Source of the DNA: Kordia algicida OT-1
GTDB taxonomy: Bacteria; Bacteroidota; Bacteroidia; Flavobacteriales; Flavobacteriaceae
NCBI RefSeq assembly: GCF_000154725.1
Contig: NZ_DS544873.1
Location: 28,406 to 92,405, forward strand
Direction: 5' to 3'
DNA: 64,000 nucleotides
Shown: positions 27,622-35,737 of the stretch, one piece after another
Layout of the letters: each line of letters opens with the position of its first letter
How positions within the stretch are numbered: position 1 is the stretch's first letter
Notes under the pieces: model-generated
What the model was told of the DNA's origin: nothing
Database searches by the model: none
Seen by the model: only the letters and a program-made list of their open reading frames with translations
Made by a program: the position numbers and the translations under genes

Positions 27622-28287
27622 ATGGATAAAGAACAAATATTATACAACAGGGCGATTGATAATTTGACCTATTTGGTATTAAATTATTCAAAACCCGTTC
27701 AAGAGCTACTAGGTTATCACAATGTTTTTTTCAAAGGAAATCCTTCCAAAGAACAGCTTATCAGTGAAATCGTAGAACAAATCAAATTAGACAATACCCG
27801 ATTTATCAGTTCCCTTGAAAAGCTGATGATTCGCTTTTCAAGCCAAGAAAACGATCCCTTTTGGGGAGTATTAGCCAAAGGGGCATTAGGTATTGTTGGT
27901 GGACTCATTGGCAAGAAAAAGCGACGTAGATCAGGATCAAGTGCAGGCGCGGGCGCTGTCACAAATGCAGTTGCTCAAGCAAACGCGGCAAAACGCGATA
28001 TGGAACGCCGATTAAGAGAAATGCAAGCCCAACAGGCGCGTGAACGTAGAGAAGCAGAATTGCGTAGACAGGAAGCAGAAAGACAAAGACTCAGAGAAGC
28101 TAAAGAAGCTAGAGAGAGAGCTGAAGCTGAAAAAAAGAAAACAAATATGATGATTGGAATTGGCGTAGGGGTTGTCTTTATAGGTGTCATATTGGTTATT
28201 GCGCTAAAACCAAAGCCACAACCGCAAATCCCTTCATATGCGCAATATCCGCCAATGCCACCTGTAGGGGGATTGCCTGTAAAATAG
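27622..28287 (+). CDS. coiled-coil membrane-anchored protein
   Basis: 221 residues: an N-terminal helical domain similar to the preceding product, a glycine-rich hydrophobic patch (GVLAKGALGIVGGLIGKKKRR), an Arg/Glu-rich coiled coil (about 120-172), a membrane segment (MMIGIGVGVVFIGVILVIAL) and a proline-rich tail (PQIPSYAQYPPMPPVGG). It starts directly after the stop of the previous gene. The mix suggests a structural component at a membrane. An 83-base gap with no obvious signal follows. Confidence 0.55.
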   Translation: MDKEQILYNRAIDNLTYLVLNYSKPVQELLGYHNVFFKGNPSKEQLISEIVEQIKLDNTRFISSLEKLMIRFSSQENDPFWGVLAKGALGIVGGLIGKKKRRRSGSSAGAGAVTNAVAQANAAKRDMERRLREMQAQQARERREAELRRQEAERQRLREAKEARERAEAEKKKTNMMIGIGVGVVFIGVILVIALKPKPQPQIPSYAQYPPMPPVGGLPVK

Positions 28288-28370
28288 CGGAAACAATCTC
28301 ACACGCGCTAGATCATACAAATAGTATCACTTCAAAGGCGATACTGTAAATCAAATATTAGCAATACACT

Positions 28371-28937
28371 ATGATAGATTCATTAGCAAATACACAGATA
28401 GCACAATACGATGATTTCAACAGAACAAAAGTGCGTCGCATTGTAAGAAGGAAATCCCGCAGGCGAAGACCGCCTGTTCGCTTTACCAATAGCGGATTTC
28501 CTATTCAGATAAAAGTACCCACAAAAAAACAACCAAAAATTGTAAAAGGTCGTCCAACCAAATTACCACCAATTACAAATTTTAGAAAAAGTAAAAATAC
28601 AGGTGTTGTAAAGCCTGGCATGCTTGTAAAAAATATACCCAACAAAAAAGCAACAGTAGTCGCTTCCAAAAAGAAGATTGCTATAGACAAACTCATTAAA
28701 AAAACGGCAAAGCCAAGCAAAGTTCAAGGGAATGATCTTGCGGTATCAAAACAAAGTTCTCTTACTCAAGGTCAAGAAAAACAAGCCGTAAAAAAAGCAC
28801 AACAGTCAGACGCTAGGGTAAGCAAGATTGTAAAGATTGTTGCAGGTGTGGGGATGATCGCTTTGGTAGGTTTTGGCATTTACAAATATGTTCAACATCA
28901 AAAAAAAGTAAAAGTTAAACTTAAAAAATCAGCATAA
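28371..28937 (+). CDS. basic single-pass membrane protein
   Basis: 188 residues. A short N-terminal part with YDDFN, then a strongly basic segment (RRIVRRKSRRRRPPVRF), a lysine-rich middle, and a C-terminal membrane helix (IVAGVGMIALVGFGIYKYV) with a lysine tail. The acidic-then-basic N-terminus recalls the next product and the tails of the candidate capsid protein, so it may contact packaged DNA from the membrane. No family recognised. Confidence 0.5.
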   Translation: MIDSLANTQIAQYDDFNRTKVRRIVRRKSRRRRPPVRFTNSGFPIQIKVPTKKQPKIVKGRPTKLPPITNFRKSKNTGVVKPGMLVKNIPNKKATVVASKKKIAIDKLIKKTAKPSKVQGNDLAVSKQSSLTQGQEKQAVKKAQQSDARVSKIVKIVAGVGMIALVGFGIYKYVQHQKKVKVKLKKSA

Positions 28938-29426
28938 ATGATATCAGGAGAAACACAGGCGCTTGTTGAAAATCATTTTCTAGCGGATGATTATGATGAA
29001 TTTTTTGGGAGTAAAAAAAAACGAGCCGAGCGAAAAGCCAAACGAAAAGCAAGAAGATTAGCTAGACGCTTAAAAAGAAATTCTTCAGCCAAAATGCAAG
29101 AGCGAAAACAAAAGCGACGTAAATTTTTCAAAGATGTCGGACAGGTATACAGGGATATTGGTGGGGCAACTGCCATTGGTGGTGTTATAGACGCTATTGT
29201 CATGCCAAAAGATAAACAAACTGCGAACATTCCAAGTGACTTACCTTCTGATTATCAGTTTTCAGTGGGTAGTCAAGCCAGCGAAATTGTGGAAGAAAAA
29301 CAGGAACAGAAAAAAGGGATTCCGACCTATGCTTACATCGCTGGTGGTGTTGTGGTGCTTGGCATTGTAACGCTAGTTATTTTACAAAGCAACAAAGCAA
29401 AACAAGTTCAAGCCCTTAGCCAATGA
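28938..29426 (+). CDS. basic single-pass membrane protein with acidic N-terminus
   Basis: 162 residues. The N-terminus ends in DDYDEFFG, followed by a long Lys/Arg block (KKKRAERKAKRKARRLARRL), a glycine-rich part (YRDIGGATAIGGVIDAIV), and a C-terminal membrane helix (AYIAGGVVVLGIVTLVIL). The layout matches the previous product. Its start abuts the previous stop and its end overlaps the metalloprotease gene by 4 bases. Confidence 0.5.
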   Translation: MISGETQALVENHFLADDYDEFFGSKKKRAERKAKRKARRLARRLKRNSSAKMQERKQKRRKFFKDVGQVYRDIGGATAIGGVIDAIVMPKDKQTANIPSDLPSDYQFSVGSQASEIVEEKQEQKKGIPTYAYIAGGVVVLGIVTLVILQSNKAKQVQALSQ

Positions 29427-30193
29427 TAGTTACGATTCCCTCAAATAGTAAGCGATTTAGAATACGTCTTAAAATAGTGTCAAAAAAGCCTTTTGAGCTA
29501 GGAATTCGACTCTATAATCCAATGCATGCTAATTCCTACTATTTCAGACGCAAAGCAACATTTAAAAACGCTGAGATACAGCGTGAATTTATGATTTCAA
29601 TGCCTGTATCTCCAAAGAGTTTGGAAATGGAAATTTATGATAAAAACAGTCCAAGTGATACGGCTTTTGAGATTGAAAATGTTCGGGTAGAAAAAATGCC
29701 TGAGATCAAGATGTGGGCAACTGATGCGCAATACAAATTTTTTGAATTCGCTGTAGATTTTTCAGAGAAAGCGGGTTACTGCGCTCCAGGATTTTATCAG
29801 AGCAAAGATGGAGAATTTTTATTTCAATATCTATCTAAAATTACCGATGCCTTCGGAAATGAACTCATCACACCCGCGCGAACACATCGAAAAATGCCAC
29901 GCGTACAAATATCTCGAAAACTATTTCTAGGCTATACCGTACCGATACGCGTTGCCATACTAGCACATGAGGGATGCCACTGGTTTTTAAATACCCGCAG
30001 TCAAACCACCGCAGATTTGTGTGGTATCAAACAATATTTGGACTATGGTTTCCCTACTATCGAAGCGGTATATGCCGTTACAAAAGTATTTGGGAACAAC
30101 CCTGAAATGGTGGGTAAATCTCAAATAAGCAGAACAAAACAGGTTATTAATTTCATTGAAAACTATAGAAAAAATGAACAAGCAACTAGATAA
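29423..30193 (+). CDS. zinc metallopeptidase-like protein with N-terminal beta domain
   Basis: 256 residues. An N-terminal beta-rich domain (1-90) is followed by a zincin-type region with AHEGCHW: H182-E183-x-x-H186 is the HExxH motif, and D198 in TADLCG is a possible third ligand. The protein has no signal peptide or membrane segment. In this operon it could act as a maturation protease or as a peptidoglycan or entry enzyme. It overlaps the previous gene by 4 bases and the next by about 20. The active site looks complete; the substrate is unknown. Confidence 0.6.
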   Translation: MIVTIPSNSKRFRIRLKIVSKKPFELGIRLYNPMHANSYYFRRKATFKNAEIQREFMISMPVSPKSLEMEIYDKNSPSDTAFEIENVRVEKMPEIKMWATDAQYKFFEFAVDFSEKAGYCAPGFYQSKDGEFLFQYLSKITDAFGNELITPARTHRKMPRVQISRKLFLGYTVPIRVAILAHEGCHWFLNTRSQTTADLCGIKQYLDYGFPTIEAVYAVTKVFGNNPEMVGKSQISRTKQVINFIENYRKNEQATR

Positions 30194-31667
30194 TTGGTAC
30201 GATCAGCATGAGCGATTGCGATTGTTCTACAAAGAACTCTTGGAAGAAAATGAAGTTGCACAAATAACGGTCACTAATTGCAGTGATGTCTCCCGTGAGA
30301 TTACCTTATGGGGCACAAATAAATGCGCTCCAATTGCTAATCCTTTACATGGATTTGAAGAAATATTAAAAGAAGCTGATTTAGTTTTAGCTACCTCAGA
30401 GGTTGTATACAATCCTGTGAATGATCTATTTTACGTACTCAGTAGTAGGGATGACTCTTTAATTATAGTAAATGACCAAGCAGTAGTATTGCAAACCATA
30501 TCACTACGCATCAATGAGCTTCCCCTTGTAAATCCAAACAATATCGTTGTCAATACCAATCCTAACAGTATTGAATATGGATATGTGGGGATTACAGGTA
30601 TACGAGAAAAAGAGTTTTTTACCGTTGATTTGAATTTCAATATTTCAAGAAGAATTTCCCTAGCTAACGATCCTATTGATTTGGTGTACAATCCTGTTGA
30701 TGACGCTTACTATATCACGGAAAGTGTTAGGGATTCGGTCACAAAAATTACTGCCTTTGATAACACGGTTATTGATTATTTAACCATTGCGGGAGTAAAA
30801 ACACTCGGTGTAAATACTGATAATGGAGACCTGTACATACACAATATTTCAAATAATAATGTTGATGTATACAATTCCAATGGCGTAAGAAAGGGATGGA
30901 TTGAGCGAGCAACGGCAAATGAGAATAAGGCAAGCTTTTACTATCATACGATCAATCAAAAAATGTATATCGCCTATGATAGTCTGAATTCATTGATCGT
31001 GGTTGATACTACCACACTTGCCACAGAAAAAATATTAAATACGGCATTAGAACCCATTGATATTGAATTCAATCCATTAAATAATTTGATGTATGTAGCT
31101 AGTCAAGACGAGCAGAAATTTACGCGTATTGATGCTGATTTGGAAGTGGTAGATCATATACCATTGGTCAGCTTTGATAGAAGCTTTGCCATAAGTTCCA
31201 AAAACGGCACAATAGCACTTAACAACGCAACACTTAGAAAGCTATTTGTCTATACAAGAAATTCAAAACTATTGGTCAAAGTTAGTGATGATTACCTGCA
31301 AATTCGGGAGGATTTCAAATACAATCCAATGCTTATAAGCCATGTGAAAGTGGTGGCTTCAACAAGTGCGCGTATCAACACCTTGCAAATTATTGAATCT
31401 TCCATATCAGGCAAACAAACTTGTGAGTCTATTTCCCTTAGAAGCTATCAAAGTCCACAAGGCTTTGGGAATGTAGCAGAAGTATTTGAAATGGAAGGCT
31501 ATATCATCGATGGGCGTGTGTGTTGGCGCTTTACCATACATCCTAATCAACAAGTAACCTTTCTAATCTACTATCAGCAATTAGAAATGTACAATTTTTT
31601 ACCTGAGAAGGCAAGAATTTCAACGGGTGTTCAAATGAGTAAAGGCATACCCGAAGCTTGGAAATAA
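30174..31667 (+). CDS. beta-propeller inserted into a capsid-like beta domain; candidate vertex or receptor protein
   Basis: 497 residues from the ATG at 30174 (30156 is also in frame). Residues about 70-375 are YVTN/NHL-like beta-propeller repeats: VYNPVNDLFYVLSS, VYNPVDDAYYITES, EFNPLNNLMYVASQ. The segments on both sides resemble the candidate capsid protein: ITVTNCSDVSREITLWGTN (31-49) against its LTVVVKNASG-AVIFGGN, and NPMLISHVKVV to QVTFLIYY (384-468) against NPFKIAGMKYS to AVFTFTIKA, including the shared SPQ-x-F. So a propeller appears inserted in a loop of the same fold. This would suit a spike or vertex protein. The alignment was made by eye. Confidence 0.6.
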   Translation: MNKQLDNWYDQHERLRLFYKELLEENEVAQITVTNCSDVSREITLWGTNKCAPIANPLHGFEEILKEADLVLATSEVVYNPVNDLFYVLSSRDDSLIIVNDQAVVLQTISLRINELPLVNPNNIVVNTNPNSIEYGYVGITGIREKEFFTVDLNFNISRRISLANDPIDLVYNPVDDAYYITESVRDSVTKITAFDNTVIDYLTIAGVKTLGVNTDNGDLYIHNISNNNVDVYNSNGVRKGWIERATANENKASFYYHTINQKMYIAYDSLNSLIVVDTTTLATEKILNTALEPIDIEFNPLNNLMYVASQDEQKFTRIDADLEVVDHIPLVSFDRSFAISSKNGTIALNNATLRKLFVYTRNSKLLVKVSDDYLQIREDFKYNPMLISHVKVVASTSARINTLQIIESSISGKQTCESISLRSYQSPQGFGNVAEVFEMEGYIIDGRVCWRFTIHPNQQVTFLIYYQQLEMYNFLPEKARISTGVQMSKGIPEAWK

Positions 31668-31689
31668 ACATTTAAAAACAATAGATGCG

Positions 31690-32121
31690 ATGAGAACATT
31701 AATACAAATAGCACACAGTCAGTACGGTGTTACCGAGAAAAAAGGAAAACTGCACAATCCTGTAATTGTCAATTATTTCAAAGAGATCGGACACAAGTGG
31801 GTTTCTAATGATGAGACAGCATGGTGTTCCGCCTTTATGAATTGGGTGGCACTAAAGGCAAATAAACAAAGAAGTGGAAAGTTAAATGCACGTTCATGGC
31901 TATCGGTTGGTAGAAAAGTCGATAAGCCAAAACAGGGCGATGTGGTAGTTCTTTGGCGAGAAAAAAAACATAGTTGGAAAGGGCATGTTGGACTATTTAT
32001 CAATTATTCAGAAGATAAAAAATACATATATGTACTTGGTGGCAATCAAAAAAATCAGGTCAATATACAGCGATATCCCGCCTATAGATTACTTGGTTTT
32101 AGACGACTTGAAAACGCATAA
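31690..32121 (+). CDS. NlpC/P60- or CHAP-like peptidoglycan hydrolase (TIGR02594-type)
   Basis: 143 residues. The papain-like catalytic set is visible: Cys46 in DETAWCSAFMNWVA, His99 in GHVGLFINY and Asn119 in VLGGNQKN. The pattern PKQGDVVVLW between them is typical of the TIGR02594/CHAP group. Such enzymes cut peptidoglycan peptides. There is no signal peptide, so it is probably virion-borne or released on lysis. It begins 22 bases after the propeller gene. Confidence 0.75.
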   Translation: MRTLIQIAHSQYGVTEKKGKLHNPVIVNYFKEIGHKWVSNDETAWCSAFMNWVALKANKQRSGKLNARSWLSVGRKVDKPKQGDVVVLWREKKHSWKGHVGLFINYSEDKKYIYVLGGNQKNQVNIQRYPAYRLLGFRRLENA

Positions 32122-32140
32122 TAACTAAAACAAAACAAAG

Positions 32141-32647
32141 ATGAAAGAAATAGATTATCTAATTATACACAGTACCGACACTTCTGAGGCAAAGGACTTT
32201 GGAAAAGATGTCATTATAAAAAAACATACGCAGACTAAGCGCAATAACGGACTTGGTTTTAATCGTCCTGGATTCGATTATCTGATTCCTTTCGATGGAA
32301 GTTTACAAGTAATTATCAATGAGGACAATCCAACACAAACCGATGTATGGGGAATCTCAAAGGGAGTTGAAAGTCTCACAGGAATTGCCAAAAACATCGC
32401 TTATGTAGGTGGACGTACTCTAAAGGAAGCTTGGGATAAAGACACCCGTACCGATGCACAAAAACAAGCACTAGAAACCATTGTAAAATTCTATGTACTG
32501 CGTTTTCCAAATATCGTGATTATGGGTTTCAATGAAGTACCTACCAAAATAGCAGAAGATAGTCCAGCTTTTAGTGTAAGTGATTGGCTTGTCTCTATCG
32601 GTATACCAAAAAAGAATATTTACAAGAAACCGCAAGAAAAGGTATGA
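32141..32647 (+). CDS. amidase_2-like protein, probably inactive
   Basis: 168 residues with the outline of N-acetylmuramoyl-L-alanine amidases of the T7-lysozyme type: YLIIHSTDT (first zinc ligand H10), GFDYLIPFDGSL, NIAYVGGR, DTRTDAQKQAL, and IVIMGFNEVP with DSPAFSVSDWL near the end. In active relatives these last two read GHRDFP and CPSFDV. Here the second zinc ligand is Phe130 and the third position is Ser141. Two of three ligands are lost, so it is likely a peptidoglycan-binding or structural relative. It ends in ATGA overlap with the next gene. Confidence 0.65.
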   Translation: MKEIDYLIIHSTDTSEAKDFGKDVIIKKHTQTKRNNGLGFNRPGFDYLIPFDGSLQVIINEDNPTQTDVWGISKGVESLTGIAKNIAYVGGRTLKEAWDKDTRTDAQKQALETIVKFYVLRFPNIVIMGFNEVPTKIAEDSPAFSVSDWLVSIGIPKKNIYKKPQEKV

Positions 32648-32829
32648 GAACACTCATAAGCATTGCCGTAGGTTTTTGGATTGCTAGAGAAATCTCATCA
32701 CGATATCATAAGAGATTGTGCACTCAAATTCAATTAAAACAAAAAAGAAGATTACAAGCCTATTTCAAAGATCAAGGTTTTTCACAAAGGCAAATAAAAG
32801 AATATACCAAATCAATATTAAACCTATAA
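32644..32829 (+). CDS. small protein with N-terminal membrane segment
   Basis: 61 residues from the ATG at 32644, chosen because it overlaps the upstream stop as ATGA; a longer reading to 32584 would run through the amidase-like gene. MRTLISIAVGFWIAREISSR is a short hydrophobic N-terminus, then a basic helical tail (LKQKRRLQAYFKDQGFSQRQ). Function unknown. Confidence 0.5.
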   Translation: MRTLISIAVGFWIAREISSRYHKRLCTQIQLKQKRRLQAYFKDQGFSQRQIKEYTKSILNL

Positions 32830-32831
32830 CA

Positions 32832-33278
32832 ATGGCAATTCAAATACAAGTAGAAAACCAATTATTTCTAGTTCCTGAAGCGGATGACAGTTGTGACTTT
32901 TGGACAAGTTACTACAGGCAGTTAAAAAATAAGCTTGGAAAACAAAATGCAAAAATGATTTGGCTGGTTACTTGGAAGTCTAACGGTTCTACTTTTTGTA
33001 CCACAAGTCCAACCTTTAACAAGTGGTTAAAAGCAAATGATTTAGATGTATCAAACCTAGCCACGCGAACCATTGCCGATATCTCGGAGATCGGTAGTAA
33101 TATTTTGGGACTCAGTAAAAGCATGACAAAAATACTATCTATTGGAATTCCAATTCTATTAATCATTGTACTGATAGGTGTTGTTGTGGTACTTCGAAAT
33201 TCATCAAAAAATCTAAGTGTTAAAGATTTAGCCATGCTAACCCCAACAGGGCGCGCTTCAAAATTATTAGGCAAATGA
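32832..33278 (+). CDS. hypothetical protein with C-terminal membrane anchor
   Basis: 148 residues from the ATG at 32832; the longer frame from 32718 overlaps the previous gene. An N-terminal globular part (CDFWTSYYRQLKNKLG, MIWLVTWKSNGS) is followed by a membrane segment (ILSIGIPILLIIVLIGVVVV) and a short tail. It lies 2 bases after the previous stop and overlaps the next gene by 4 bases. No family recognised. Confidence 0.5.
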   Translation: MAIQIQVENQLFLVPEADDSCDFWTSYYRQLKNKLGKQNAKMIWLVTWKSNGSTFCTTSPTFNKWLKANDLDVSNLATRTIADISEIGSNILGLSKSMTKILSIGIPILLIIVLIGVVVVLRNSSKNLSVKDLAMLTPTGRASKLLGK

Positions 33279-33769
33279 AAAAAAGCATATTCATCATATC
33301 GGGCGCGGGAGTTGGAATACTGTTAATTGGTAGTTTCATCATTAGAGATCGCACTAAAAAACAAGAACGTTTAACAAGCAAATTACTCATTGCCCTGAGC
33401 GCGAGAATAGAACCAATTAAAAATGGTTTAGGTGGTCAAAATGCCTTTGATATCCATTATTTAGACAAGGTTACTCAAAGGGTAAGCGGGAGTGTTATAG
33501 CCTTACAAGAAAGTACCGCTTTATACTATGCAAATCAAATTAAAAGTGCCTTTGGTGCTTGGTATCAAGGTGGCGACGATGAGCAGAAAGTATACAGTGT
33601 GTTTAGAAAACTCAAAGACAAGGTTCAGGTTTCCCAAGTAGCGAAGGCTTTTCAAGGTGGGGATGAATCAGTGAATTTGATCGATGTTTTAAAAGATCGT
33701 TTCGATAAAAATGAAATCAAGATCGTATTAGATATAGTTAATAAAAAACCAAATTACAGAACTACATAA
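33275..33769 (+). CDS. membrane-anchored annexin-like helical protein, copy 1
   Basis: 164 residues: N-terminal membrane segment (IFIISGAGVGILLIGSFII), then a helical domain with SAFGAWYQGGDDEQKVYSVF, a VSQVAKAFQGG helix, and an end reading IVNKKPNYRTT. The next gene encodes a product with the same order of features (DDEYAVRDVFKQL, SLSKAYYINH, YINRLPNYKLS), so the two are diverged paralogues. The DDE-x-x-V pattern and helix count recall a domain common in Bacteroidota phages. Function unknown. Confidence 0.55.
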   Translation: MKKSIFIISGAGVGILLIGSFIIRDRTKKQERLTSKLLIALSARIEPIKNGLGGQNAFDIHYLDKVTQRVSGSVIALQESTALYYANQIKSAFGAWYQGGDDEQKVYSVFRKLKDKVQVSQVAKAFQGGDESVNLIDVLKDRFDKNEIKIVLDIVNKKPNYRTT

Positions 33770-33772
33770 GAT

Positions 33773-34300
33773 ATGAAAAGTACACAAAATACATGGTGGA
33801 TAGTTGGTGGTGGCGCGCTAGTTTTAAGCGGTGTTGGTGCATTTTTTTATTTCAAAACAAAGGGGAGTAATGCACAAGGCTACTCCATAGCATCTACACA
33901 ATCCAATATTGGAAATGGAATAAAAGTAAACACATCAACCACAGCTTCGGTAAAACAAGAACCCAATTGGAACAAACCTTTTAACATGAATTATATGGAA
34001 GATGTAAAAAAGTGGGTTGCGCCAAAAAATATCATTGTTCTAAGCCCATCAACGGCAAAAGGTTTAGTAAAAACACTTCACAATGCAAAGGGAACTTTTA
34101 ATGACGACGAATACGCCGTTAGAGACGTTTTCAAACAATTGCAAAGTAAAACAGATGTAGCAAGTCTATCCAAAGCTTATTACATCAACCACAACCAAAA
34201 AGATTTGTGGCAACATCTCAACAGCTTTTTAAGTCATTCGGAAATGAAACTATACGTATGGAAATACATAAACCGATTACCTAATTATAAATTATCATAA
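33773..34300 (+). CDS. membrane-anchored annexin-like helical protein, copy 2
   Basis: 175 residues: N-terminal membrane segment (TWWIVGGGALVLSGVGAFFY), a Ser/Thr-rich linker, and the same helical domain as the previous gene (FNDDEYAVRDVFKQLQSKTD to YINRLPNYKLS). It probably arose by tandem duplication followed by strong divergence. Both would project a helical domain from a membrane. Confidence 0.55.
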   Translation: MKSTQNTWWIVGGGALVLSGVGAFFYFKTKGSNAQGYSIASTQSNIGNGIKVNTSTTASVKQEPNWNKPFNMNYMEDVKKWVAPKNIIVLSPSTAKGLVKTLHNAKGTFNDDEYAVRDVFKQLQSKTDVASLSKAYYINHNQKDLWQHLNSFLSHSEMKLYVWKYINRLPNYKLS

Positions 34301-34313
34301 AACAGACAAACAA

Positions 34314-34802
34314 ATGAAAAATCAAAAACAAATAACATCGTCATTCTTTACAAAGCACAAAACACCGATTATCATAGGAAGTGTTGTGGTTGTACTCACG
34401 GGGATTGGTATTGCGTACTATGTAATGAGTTCCAAGAAAAAAAAGGAACGTGATAAAACAACAAAAATGAGTGAGACTACCGTTAGCATTCCTACGATAC
34501 CTTCAAGATACAGCACACCACCATATACTTCTTCCTCAACAAGAACTACTACACCTACAGGAACAAGTTCCTCAAGAATCGTTGTCAAATATGGAAGTCG
34601 CGGTAGTCTAGTGAGAGTTTTACAACGCTATTTAAAAACCTTAAATGCAGATTTGGGCAGAACTGGCGCAAAGCGTGATGGCGTTGATGGCGCATATGGT
34701 CCGAAAACTGCTAAAGCGGCAAAGAGTAAATTAAATAAAACAACTTTTACCGCTACAGATATTAACAACATGAAAAAAGCATTACAAACACTAGGAAAAT
34801 AA
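34314..34802 (+). CDS. membrane protein with PG_binding_1-like peptidoglycan-binding domain
   Basis: 162 residues: N-terminal membrane segment (PIIIGSVVVVLTGIGIAYYV), a Ser/Thr/Pro-rich linker (about 50-85), then VVKYGSRGSLVRVLQRYLKT and GVDGAYGPKTAKAAK. The latter is the G-x-x-G-x-x-V-x-x-L-Q and DGxfGpxT pattern of the three-helix peptidoglycan-binding domain. It would anchor a membrane to the cell wall, or a virion membrane to peptidoglycan during entry. Confidence 0.65.
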   Translation: MKNQKQITSSFFTKHKTPIIIGSVVVVLTGIGIAYYVMSSKKKKERDKTTKMSETTVSIPTIPSRYSTPPYTSSSTRTTTPTGTSSSRIVVKYGSRGSLVRVLQRYLKTLNADLGRTGAKRDGVDGAYGPKTAKAAKSKLNKTTFTATDINNMKKALQTLGK

Positions 34803-35515
34803 TGGAATCAATCAGTTTAAAAAAAAGACTTTTAGTCGCAGGTGGAATTTTGGTATGTGGATACATTGTGTACTGCATTTTAAGGAATCAAGAAGAAGAA
34901 TTAAAGCAACAACAAGAAACAGAAGATGCTGACTTTGTTATTATAGATGAGCATAAAAACTCAGAAAAGTTTGAAACAGTAGAAAAAAAGACAGCTAATT
35001 CGCCAATGAGTTCTGATGACTCTAGCTTGCAAAAAACTACTGCAAATCTCAGTGTTATTAAAAATGTCTCTATGGAAAAATCCATTTCTAAAGCACAGGA
35101 TAAAAAGGTTCAGTTAGAAAATAATATAGATATTCAAGTATCAAAGCTACCTGAGATTCAAGAATCAGATAAGCAAGCGCAAGATATAGCTGTAGCTACA
35201 AAGAATACTTCAACGATCAATGACATTGTTGTTAACCAGCCAACCAAGGTAACCATACCCAACGAAGAAAAAGTAGCAAATGATGATTTCCCGCTTCAGC
35301 TTGGAAGCAAGGGAAAGCGTGTGTGGAATCTAAAGGTATACATGCTTAAAAATCATGGTGCTAGCGGAGTTGTAACAGATGATTATGATGCCCTTACGGT
35401 AGAACGTGTCAAACGTTATTTAAAGGCTGATAATGTTACCGAACAACTCTACAGAGATTTAAACATGGAAGGCAAACGTAAAAAGAAAAGAAATGCCACA
35501 AAAAAGAAGTATTAA
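34802..35515 (+). CDS. membrane protein with diverged peptidoglycan-binding-like domain
   Basis: 237 residues: N-terminal membrane segment (LLVAGGILVCGYIVYCILR), a long acidic linker, and a C-terminal domain starting LQLGSKGKRVWNLKVYML with GVVTDDYDALTVERVKRYL. This keeps the G-S-K-G-x-x-V-x-x-L start of PG_binding_1 but loses DGxxG. A basic tail follows (GKRKKKRNATKKKY). It shares its first base with the last base of the previous gene and overlaps the next by 23 bases. Confidence 0.55.
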   Translation: MESISLKKRLLVAGGILVCGYIVYCILRNQEEELKQQQETEDADFVIIDEHKNSEKFETVEKKTANSPMSSDDSSLQKTTANLSVIKNVSMEKSISKAQDKKVQLENNIDIQVSKLPEIQESDKQAQDIAVATKNTSTINDIVVNQPTKVTIPNEEKVANDDFPLQLGSKGKRVWNLKVYMLKNHGASGVVTDDYDALTVERVKRYLKADNVTEQLYRDLNMEGKRKKKRNATKKKY

Positions 35516-35732
35516 AGATTTGATCGGTGGACTTGTTGACAAAGATGGACTAAAAACAGAGGTAACCATTACCCTTACAAATCAAACAATGATAAAAGTT
35601 ATAGTAGCCTTATTGTTGAGTGGAGTGGCAATTATTGTGATTGCAAATTTTGTAAAAAACTTTGTTCCTAACCAACAATTAACCGCTATAAAAGCAGAAT
35701 TACAAACCATTAAATCACATTTAAAAACATAG
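35493..35732 (+). CDS. small single-pass membrane protein
   Basis: 79 residues. A basic N-terminus (MPQKRSIKDLIGGLVDKDG), a beta-like part, one membrane segment (IKVIVALLLSGVAIIVIANFV), and a short helical tail. It overlaps the previous gene by 23 bases in another frame. Nothing else can be said about function. Confidence 0.45.
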   Translation: MPQKRSIKDLIGGLVDKDGLKTEVTITLTNQTMIKVIVALLLSGVAIIVIANFVKNFVPNQQLTAIKAELQTIKSHLKT

Positions 35733-35737
35733 AACAC

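Noticed and set aside
30156-30173. Upstream ATG as start of the propeller protein
   Set aside because: It lies further inside the metallopeptidase gene and adds only MKTIEK; the ATG at 30174 gives the smaller overlap usual in this operon.
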